Positions 6,237 to 11,032 of a DNA stretch of 11,032 nucleotides are shown piece by piece. The DNA is from Sandaracinaceae bacterium. GTDB taxonomy: Bacteria > Myxococcota_A > Polyangia > Polyangiales > Sandaracinaceae. The notes beneath the pieces were generated by a model. That model saw nothing but the letters and a program-made list of their open reading frames with translations. It had not been told where the DNA came from and ran no database searches. Within the stretch, counting starts at the first letter, position 1; each line of letters begins with the position of its first letter. Where the stretch lies: positions 1 to 11,032 of the forward strand of contig JANWYL010000094.1 of the NCBI GenBank assembly GCA_025056955.1. Reading direction: 5' to 3'. The position numbers and the translations under genes are program-made.

Positions 6237-6254
6237 CTCCCTGATATTGAATCC

Positions 6255-6587
6255 ATGAAAGACAGGGCCTCAAATTGGCACCGCATCCGCAGGCGCCGCC
6301 TCTTGGGCTTTGGAGTTTTTTGTGGAGTGCTGGTTGCTGAAGCTGCGATGTGGCTCGCCTCATTTCAATCCCACGACCTGAGGAACGATGCCCGGTGCTT
6401 TTTCCACCGCACTGCTTCCACGGATCTTGCGCTGAGTAGCCATTCTCGATGGCTTCGCCATTTGGGTTTAGCGGAAGCAGGCGCTGCATGCCCCGAGGGG
6501 CCTCCTTGCATCGATACCGATCCGGGGGGCGCACTCCTCCGCGTTGTCCGATTTGCCCCTGAAGCCCGAGTCAAGCGATGGCCCTAG
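6255..6587 (+). CDS. Small single-pass membrane protein, unknown function
   Basis: I do not recognise this 110-residue protein. It has a strongly basic N-terminus (R10 to R15, five Arg), one hydrophobic helix (about residues 16-35) and a 75-residue C-terminal part that the positive-inside rule places in the periplasm. That domain has three Cys: C48 in DARCFF, and C79 and C85 in A-C-P-E-G-P-P-C-I. It is rich in Arg and ends in V-K-R-W-P. It starts 18 nt after the metallophosphoesterase stop with a weak ribosome site, and its last 10 nt overlap the ATG of the ABC permease, so the two are probably translationally coupled. The overlap and consistent spacing argue that it is a real gene and that it works with the permease; that role is inference. 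Confidence 0.6.
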   Translation: MKDRASNWHRIRRRRLLGFGVFCGVLVAEAAMWLASFQSHDLRNDARCFFHRTASTDLALSSHSRWLRHLGLAEAGAACPEGPPCIDTDPGGALLRVVRFAPEARVKRWP

Positions 6588-7723
6588 CTTGGAAGCGCCC
6601 TTCGTGGGAGGCCTGGTTAAACCTGCTTGGTTATGCAATCGGTTCGTTCCGCCGTCGGATAGGTCGCAATCTGGCGCTGATTCTTGGCATCGCAAGTGCG
6701 GTTGGCTGGTGGGGGTCGGTCGTATTGGTCAGCGAAGGCCTTCGCGTGCTCCAAGACAAAGCCCTAAAAGAAGGCCCCGACCTATGGGTCATCCAACTTC
6801 AAGGGGGTCGACCAGCGCTCATTGATCTCAGCTGGGTCAATCGCTTCAAAGGCCTTTTGGGAGTCCGCAGGGTGCGAGCGAGGGTGTGGGGCCATTTGGT
6901 GGTCCCTGCACTTGAAGCCAATTTAGTGGTGTGGGGTGAAGAAGAAATGAGCCCAGAAGAAGCCGATGTGGGGCCAGGGCTTGCCCGCCACCTTGGCCTT
7001 CGCCCTGGCGACCGCCTGGCACTCGACTCGGCCTTTTCTCGAGCTGTTTTCAAAGTGCGTCACATTTTGAGCCCCCAAACATCCCTATGGGCCCATGACG
7101 CGGTGATCGTATCCCTTGAACAGGCCCGCCGCCTCTTGGGCATTCCCGAGGGCATGGCATCGGATCTGGCAATCGAAGTCTTCCCTCCCGAAGAGATTCC
7201 GGCTTTGGCTCGTGAAATCGCATCACAAGTGCCAGGAGGCCGGGTGATCTCCCGCGAAGACATGGCTCATCTCTACGCGCTTACCTTGAGCGGCCGCGTG
7301 GGGGTGCTTGGGGCCCTCTTTGGACCTGTAATGATCGCACTCTTTTTGCTCGCTTGGGAACGCCTGACTGGCCTTTCTCTAGAAGAACGTGCTGAAATCG
7401 GAGTGCTCAAAGCCATTGGGTGGTCCACCGCCATCGTGCTTCAGGTTCGGCTGCTTGAATCAGCCCTGATCGCCATTGGAGGCACGGCATTGGGTTGGCT
7501 GATGGCCTACGTTCACCTGGTTGTGTGGAGAGGGGCTGGCGTTGCCCCTTTTCTTCTGGGTTGGAGCCGGCTTCGACCAGAGCTTTGGGCTTCAGTGCCA
7601 ATCGATGTCGCCCCAATTTTCGGGTGGTCTGCTGTTTGGATTTTGGTGTTTGTCGGCCTTTCGCTCTGGCCCGCTTGGCGGGTCTCCATGATGGACCCAA
7701 ACGAAATCCGAAAAATCGTGTAG
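6578..7723 (+). CDS. FtsX/MacB-type ABC transporter permease without adjacent ATPase
   Basis: The 381-residue protein has the topology of the FtsX-like permease family: a first membrane helix at about 31-52, a large extracytoplasmic domain of about 185 residues, then three helices at about 241-261, 290-313 and 347-366. Just after helix 2, the segment LSLEERAEIGVLKAIGWS (266-283) is the conserved cytoplasmic stretch that in this family contacts the ATP-binding subunit. R26-R27-R28 before helix 1 places the N-terminus in the cytoplasm. Family members act as lipoprotein extractors (LolCDE), mechanotransmitters (FtsX, MacB) or exporters; nothing here identifies the substrate. The gene overlaps the preceding small membrane protein by 10 nt. 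No ABC ATPase lies on either side within the window, so the partner must be encoded elsewhere. Confidence 0.85.
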   Translation: MALAWKRPSWEAWLNLLGYAIGSFRRRIGRNLALILGIASAVGWWGSVVLVSEGLRVLQDKALKEGPDLWVIQLQGGRPALIDLSWVNRFKGLLGVRRVRARVWGHLVVPALEANLVVWGEEEMSPEEADVGPGLARHLGLRPGDRLALDSAFSRAVFKVRHILSPQTSLWAHDAVIVSLEQARRLLGIPEGMASDLAIEVFPPEEIPALAREIASQVPGGRVISREDMAHLYALTLSGRVGVLGALFGPVMIALFLLAWERLTGLSLEERAEIGVLKAIGWSTAIVLQVRLLESALIAIGGTALGWLMAYVHLVVWRGAGVAPFLLGWSRLRPELWASVPIDVAPIFGWSAVWILVFVGLSLWPAWRVSMMDPNEIRKIV

Positions 7724-7739
7724 CAAACTCCACACCCTC

Positions 7740-7764
7740 CCAAGCCCAAATTCCTTGGCCTTGG
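7740..7764. terminator. Possible weak bidirectional terminator between convergent genes
   Basis: The 44-nt gap between the permease stop and the stop of the minus-strand gene contains CCAAGCC and GGCCTTGG, able to pair as about 7 bp with one bulged base. CTTGG is repeated, giving an alternative 5-bp pairing. A T-rich TTGTTA follows on the plus strand. Its place between convergent genes supports a terminator role, but the stem is weak. Confidence 0.3.
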
Positions 7765-7767
7765 TTG

Positions 7768-8721
7768 TTAGGAAGCGCTTGGCGAGTGCCACTCCGCCTC
7801 TTGTACATCACTGGTTCCAAGAAGTGGGCGTGTCACCAAGCGACCGTTTGGGTAGATCACCTCATAGCGCACAGCCCCCCCCTGCTCAGTGGGCAGGAAG
7901 TCCTCAGGATCAAACAAGGGGTGCTCAGATTCCAGCATGCGAGTGTCAATTGAAGCCAAGCGCAAAGGCTCAACAGAACCCTCTCCAACCCGGATTTCGG
8001 TATGAAACCCAATTTCGCGCTTGATTTTGCCAGTGGCCTCGACCCATTCGCTCACGAGCGCGCGAGCCAAAGAGTCATATTCTTTGAACTCGGGGCTGGT
8101 CTCCCAGCGCTGTTTGGCCTCTCGTTCAGCCCGGCGGTAGGCCTCTCGCGTCAAAACGCCCACAACCACCCCCAAGAGCCCTACCCCAAGCAAGGGGAAC
8201 AACCAATCCGATGGCAAGTAGTCAAGCCAAACTCCAATCGCCCCTCCCCCACCTGCTGTGATCAACCAACCTGCCGGATCATAGGAGCGAATGAGTGATG
8301 GCTGTAGCGTGGCAATCGCCCGATGCCGAGCTGCGAGGTGTTTCATGCGCTCATGCACAACTTTTGGCAACCGCAACTCAACAACCAGCGCTTCAAGATA
8401 GGGGCTCTCTGGCAGGGGGTAGGCTCCTATGGTACGCTCATCACCTGGCTCAAGCCTACGAAAGACAGCAATTTTCCTTCTGATCCAGACACCGTCACCC
8501 TCTTTTTCGAACAAGGTGATCACATAATCTCCCACATGGGTTTTGGTGTGAGCACCTTGCTCCTTCTCCTGCCCTGCACTGAGTTTGTCTAGGTTCTTCT
8601 GATGCTCAACCAGCCCAAATTCTCGAGTGGTTGTGTGATCCCCCCCATGCTTCGGAGAAGTCACATCACCTTCGGCATTTGGGTGTTCACGCCCCTCGGG
8701 CAGGATTGCTTCATCACTCAT
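7768..8721 (-). CDS. Unrecognised membrane protein with central two-helix hairpin, coupled to cyaY
   Basis: I do not recognise this family. The 317-residue product has a hydrophilic, charged N-terminal part (about 1-60), a folded-looking region with VGDYVITLFEKEGDGVWIRR (about 63-82), and a Gly-rich hydrophobic pair at about 152-169 and 173-190 split by Y-L-P-S-D. A charged, probably helical stretch follows (REAYRRAEREAKQRWETS), and the last 120 residues are soluble-looking and rich in Glu. I see no Cys, no signal peptide and no known catalytic motif. The two helices would leave both ends on the same side, most likely the cytoplasm given the Arg after helix 2. ATG 8721 overlaps the cyaY stop by 8 nt (ATGAGTGA); the frame extends a few codons upstream to a TTG at 8733, but coupling favours the ATG. 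A link to iron handling is suggested only by the neighbour. Confidence 0.7.
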   Translation of the reverse strand: MSDEAILPEGREHPNAEGDVTSPKHGGDHTTTREFGLVEHQKNLDKLSAGQEKEQGAHTKTHVGDYVITLFEKEGDGVWIRRKIAVFRRLEPGDERTIGAYPLPESPYLEALVVELRLPKVVHERMKHLAARHRAIATLQPSLIRSYDPAGWLITAGGGGAIGVWLDYLPSDWLFPLLGVGLLGVVVGVLTREAYRRAEREAKQRWETSPEFKEYDSLARALVSEWVEATGKIKREIGFHTEIRVGEGSVEPLRLASIDTRMLESEHPLFDPEDFLPTEQGGAVRYEVIYPNGRLVTRPLLGTSDVQEAEWHSPSAS

Positions 8722-9058
8722 CGTGCTCACCAAACTCCACCTCTACTTTCGCATGTTCACGCACCGAGCGTGCGATCGTTTGAAAGAGCGTTTCGCCGCT
8801 CCCTCGGCTGTCAATCCACTCCGAGCGCTCCTCATCGTAGCTGAAGTGCCAAGCCCGATCACCACCAGCCACCCAAATCTGCCTCGTGGGCCGCTGGAGG
8901 TTGATGACAAGCTCCATTCCGTCTCGCATCTTCAAGCAAATCACATCGCTTGTGGCCTCCACATCGACCACCTCTGAGTCCACAAACTCGAAAGCCCTCA
9001 CAATGCGCCGAAATGCATCTCCTGCCAACTTTTCAAAGCGCCTTTCGTCAATCGCCAT
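8714..9058 (-). CDS. cyaY: Frataxin-like iron donor protein CyaY
   Basis: CyaY is the bacterial frataxin, a small acidic cytoplasmic protein that binds iron and the cysteine desulfurase IscS and modulates Fe-S cluster assembly. The 114-residue length and the fold order fit: an acidic first helix with spaced Asp/Glu (D4, E5, E9, D14, E24, D27, E29), then beta strands with L-V-I-N-L-Q-R-P-T-R-Q-I-W-V-A, the central frataxin signature (N-x-Q-x-P-x-x-Q-I-W), then A-W-H-F and EWIDSR before the last helix. ATG 9058 is preceded by AAGGGAG at a good distance. It is divergent from the NUDIX gene across 84 nt and overlaps the downstream membrane protein gene by 8 nt. No isc or suf gene is in the window. 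The family call is firm. Confidence 0.88.
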   Translation of the reverse strand: MAIDERRFEKLAGDAFRRIVRAFEFVDSEVVDVEATSDVICLKMRDGMELVINLQRPTRQIWVAGGDRAWHFSYDEERSEWIDSRGSGETLFQTIARSVREHAKVEVEFGEHDE

Positions 9059-9142
9059 GGCATTCTCCCTTCTCGGTCATTCGATGCACCTTGTCAACTG
9101 AGCAAAATCCCGTAGCAAGATAAAACACAATAGGGCTAAAGC

Positions 9143-9757
9143 GTGCCTCCTCGCCTTGACTCGCCTTGGAAAGCCTCAGAAATCGCCCAAGCCGTGGCCA
9201 AACACGCCCCGAAGCGTCTCCAAGGTTCCTGGCGGGCCGCTGTTGCGGCAATTCTTCGAGAGGGGAAGGAGGTCGAACTCCTCTTCATCCGCCGGGCAGA
9301 ACGGCCAGGTGACCCCTGGTCAGGGCACATGGCCTTGCCAGGCGGAAGGGCAGAGCAGGACCAAGAAACAGCAATTGCCATCGCTCAGCGCGAAACGCTC
9401 GAAGAATTGGGCTTTGATTTGGTATCGTGGGCTGAGTTTCTGGGCGTGCTCGATGATGTGCCCGCCTACGCGCAAGGCGAACCCACCGGCCTGGTCGTCA
9501 CCCCAACCGTGTGGTTGCTCAAGGGTGCTCCCCGCCTGAATGTACCCAACAACGAAGTGGCGGAAGTGCTTTGGGCCTCCCTCAACGATCTTTGGCTTGG
9601 CAACTGCAGTACAGAGGTGGAGTACGAGTGGCGTGGCCGCACCCTTCACCTCCCTGCCTACTCTGTCTCCGGCCACCCTGTTTGGGGTTTAACCTATTGC
9701 ATCGTGTCTTCCCTCTTCGAATGCCTTGAGCGCGGAAGCGGAAGGCAGGGCGCATAG
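9143..9757 (+). CDS. NUDIX hydrolase, CoA pyrophosphatase-like
   Basis: The 204-residue protein has a Nudix box at about residues 68-90: G68, E75, R83-E84-T-L-E87-E88-L-G90. The first gap is six residues instead of the usual five, as in CoA pyrophosphatase-type (NudL-like) members. The segment before it, FIRRAERPGDPWSGHMALPGG, with its R-R-A, G-H and P-G-G, also resembles that group, which cleaves CoA or related diphosphates to phosphopantetheine and 3',5'-ADP. The length is close to NudL, but substrate assignment is tentative. The start is GTG 9143 with AGGG about 7 nt ahead. It is divergent from cyaY and 47 nt ahead of the DedA gene on the same strand. Confidence 0.82.
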   Translation: MPPRLDSPWKASEIAQAVAKHAPKRLQGSWRAAVAAILREGKEVELLFIRRAERPGDPWSGHMALPGGRAEQDQETAIAIAQRETLEELGFDLVSWAEFLGVLDDVPAYAQGEPTGLVVTPTVWLLKGAPRLNVPNNEVAEVLWASLNDLWLGNCSTEVEYEWRGRTLHLPAYSVSGHPVWGLTYCIVSSLFECLERGSGRQGA

Positions 9758-9775
9758 CTGATTCGGCTGACGCCC
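9748..9775 (+). other. Imperfect hairpin spanning the NUDIX stop codon
   Basis: GGGCG (9748-9752) can pair with CGCCC (9771-9775). Inside it, TAGC (9755-9758) can pair with GCTG (9766-9769, one G-U pair) around a TGATTCG loop. The NUDIX stop codon lies within the structure. No T-run follows. It might tune readthrough into the DedA gene, whose start lacks a ribosome site, but may be chance. Confidence 0.25.
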
Positions 9776-9804
9776 CGGCGCATTTCTGCTACTTCAAAAT
9801 CGCC

Positions 9805-10482
9805 GTGTTCGAAAGCGGAATCGAGTTCTTCCTCGAGAAGGGCTCGTACGGGCTCATGTTCGCATGGATTCTGGTTGCTGGTCTCGGGCTGCCCTTGCCA
9901 GAGGACGTGGCAATGATCTCGGGAGGAATTCTGGCCCATCGCGGCATAACGGATCTTTACATCACCCTTGCCGTCTTAAGCACCGCCGTCCTCATTGGCG
10001 ATTCGATCTTGTTTTTTGTCGCAAGACGCATAGGGGCAGCCATCTACAAGCGCAAGTGGATGCAGCGCGTTATGACTGCCGAAAGAAGGCAGCGCATCGA
10101 GCAGCTGATCGAGCGCTACGGTGCCCTGGTTGTCTTTGGCGCGCGCCACGTGGCGGGGCTCAGGGGAGCGATCTTTGCGATGTGCGCAATCCACGGGATC
10201 TCCTACATCCGTTTCATCGTCGCCGACGCCCTAGCCCTGGCCCTTTCCCTGCCTCTTTTTTTCGGCATCGGTTGGTGGTTTTCTGACAGCATCGACCGGG
10301 TGAAAGAACAAACTGCCTCCCTAGAACACTGGATCATGGCAGGAGTGGCGGCTGTGGCACTGGTTGCCATCCTTCTTCACGGCTTGTTTTCCATTCGAAA
10401 ACGCCCAATTCCACACCCATCTTCCCTTTCTGATGGCCCTGCCAACACGCCCCAAACCGACTCGCAGAGCCCTGCTTCCTGA
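9805..10482 (+). CDS. DedA-family membrane protein
   Basis: DedA proteins are inner-membrane proteins; some members return undecaprenyl phosphate or other lipids across the membrane and depend on the proton gradient. The 225-residue product shows the family pattern: a first hydrophobic stretch leading to GLPLPEDVAMISGGILA at about 28-44 with acidic E33-D34, G66-D67 in the next segment, then the amphipathic part with GARHVAGLRG at 112-121 holding the conserved Arg pair R114 and R120. Two more hydrophobic segments follow (about 136-158 and 177-197). The last 28 residues are a polar tail rich in Pro and Ser that is not part of the core fold. The start is GTG 9805 with no evident Shine-Dalgarno; no ATG lies in a suitable place. 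It follows the NUDIX gene by 47 nt and is probably co-transcribed. Confidence 0.85.
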   Translation: MFESGIEFFLEKGSYGLMFAWILVAGLGLPLPEDVAMISGGILAHRGITDLYITLAVLSTAVLIGDSILFFVARRIGAAIYKRKWMQRVMTAERRQRIEQLIERYGALVVFGARHVAGLRGAIFAMCAIHGISYIRFIVADALALALSLPLFFGIGWWFSDSIDRVKEQTASLEHWIMAGVAAVALVAILLHGLFSIRKRPIPHPSSLSDGPANTPQTDSQSPAS

Positions 10483-10526
10483 TTCCTGCCCTTGCACAAA
10501 ACGCGTCCTCGTGCATTAACCCCACC

Positions 10527-11032
10527 ATGTCTGAAGCCCGCACCCAACTGGATCGGATTTTATCGCTGAGCAGAGAAATCCACGCGCTTGAAGCCTCTTT
10601 TCTGCAAGCAGCTCCTCCCTCTGAACTGGCAGAAATCCTCCACGAAGCCGCGCAAAAAGCGTTCACCGAAGCCTTGGGAGCTATTGACCTCTCTGAAATC
10701 GCCTTTCTCTGTGCCCAGCTTGAAGATCCCCTCGCCTTTCGCACCCTCTTCGAGCTCCTCTCCCACCCAGACGAGCAAGTCCAAGAAAGCGCAAGCAGCC
10801 ACCTAGAAGAAATCTTTGCAGTGGCTTTCGACAAAACCGAAAAAGTGGTGCAGGAGCTCCTTCAGGAGAATCGCCTCCCTGCCGAAGCCCTTGAAGAGCT
10901 CCCCTACCTGCTCCTTGAAGCCGCTTCTGACTTCGATGTGCTCCCGCTGCTCCTCGAACTCCTCAAAAGCCCCCACCCATCGGTCGTCGCTTGTGCAATC
11001 GACGTGCTCGTCGAGATCGGCGATCGGAGAGC
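10527..11032 (+). CDS. HEAT-repeat-like protein, N-terminal part (runs off window end)
   Basis: The frame from ATG 10527 is open to the window end, giving 168 residues of a longer protein. It is almost entirely helical in character, very rich in Leu, Glu and Ala, with no signal peptide. Repeated helix pairs are visible. The clearest is LPLLLELLKSPHPSVVACAI followed by D-V-L-V-E-I-G-D at about 138-165, which fits the HEAT/PBS-lyase-like consensus. An earlier pair is seen at FRTLFELLSHPDEQVQESAS with H-L-E-E-I-F after it (about 71-96). HEAT arrays are protein-binding scaffolds; no partner can be named. No Shine-Dalgarno precedes the ATG. It lies 44 nt after the DedA gene. The C-terminal part and any catalytic domain are beyond the window. 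Confidence 0.7.
   Translation, partial: MSEARTQLDRILSLSREIHALEASFLQAAPPSELAEILHEAAQKAFTEALGAIDLSEIAFLCAQLEDPLAFRTLFELLSHPDEQVQESASSHLEEIFAVAFDKTEKVVQELLQENRLPAEALEELPYLLLEAASDFDVLPLLLELLKSPHPSVVACAIDVLVEIGDRR

Noticed and set aside
6237..6254. Metallophosphoesterase and permease as part of a defence system
   Set aside because: No nuclease, nucleotide cyclase, toxin or effector pair is nearby, and the surrounding genes are housekeeping; there is no evidence for defence.
9059..9142. Promoters in the cyaY-NUDIX divergent gap
   Set aside because: TTGTCA and TTGACA-like hexamers occur on the two strands, but none has an acceptable -10 element at 16-18 nt, so I list no promoter.
10334..10834. 166-codon minus-strand frame over the end of DedA and the HEAT-like gene
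   Set aside because: It is opposite two supported plus-strand frames; its Ser/Arg-rich translation is the mirror of Glu/Leu/Ala codons.

Overview
The window looks like a compact piece of a Gram-negative bacterial chromosome. By eye the GC content is in the mid-50s, genes are tightly packed, and I see no mobile element, tRNA, rRNA or CRISPR array. The periplasmic haem chaperone CcmE, the AtpZ-AtpI-AtpB-AtpE order and a bacterial frataxin together suggest a member of the former Deltaproteobacteria, perhaps Myxococcota. That placement is an inference from gene content and is not proven.

Left half, minus strand (positions 5275 down to 1): eight co-directional genes. They are hemL (glutamate-1-semialdehyde aminomutase), atpZ, atpI-like, atpB (F0 a subunit), atpE (F0 c subunit), a ccmE-like haem chaperone, pyrB (aspartate carbamoyltransferase) and a partial gene resembling N-formylglutamate amidohydrolase that leaves the window. 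Spacings run from an 8-nt overlap to 87 nt. A plausible sigma70-type promoter lies in the hemL-atpZ gap. The F0 genes come without the b subunit and without any F1 gene, so the ATP synthase is genetically split. The c subunit carries a signal peptide and the Q/E-S/Y ligand pattern of Na+-binding c-rings. The CcmE has Cys where the classical haem-binding His sits (CxxxY type).

Middle, plus strand (5370-7723): a good promoter with a leader hairpin precedes a calcineurin-like metallophosphoesterase. Next comes a small single-pass membrane protein whose end overlaps an FtsX/MacB-type ABC permease. No ATP-binding subunit is present, so the permease is an orphan within this window.

Right part: a minus-strand pair (9058 down to 7768) consists of cyaY (frataxin) and, overlapping it by 8 nt, an unrecognised two-helix membrane protein. 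Divergent from cyaY, the plus strand carries a NUDIX hydrolase of the CoA-pyrophosphatase type, a DedA-family membrane protein, and the start of a HEAT-repeat-like protein cut by the window end.

Most of the content is housekeeping: tetrapyrrole, pyrimidine, ATP synthase and cytochrome c maturation functions. hemL, ccmE and cyaY give a mild haem/iron flavour. The parts least explained by known families are the small protein plus orphan permease, and the unknown membrane protein coupled to cyaY. No gap without a gene exceeds 300 bases; the largest (5276-5498) holds a tandem repeat, a promoter and a hairpin.
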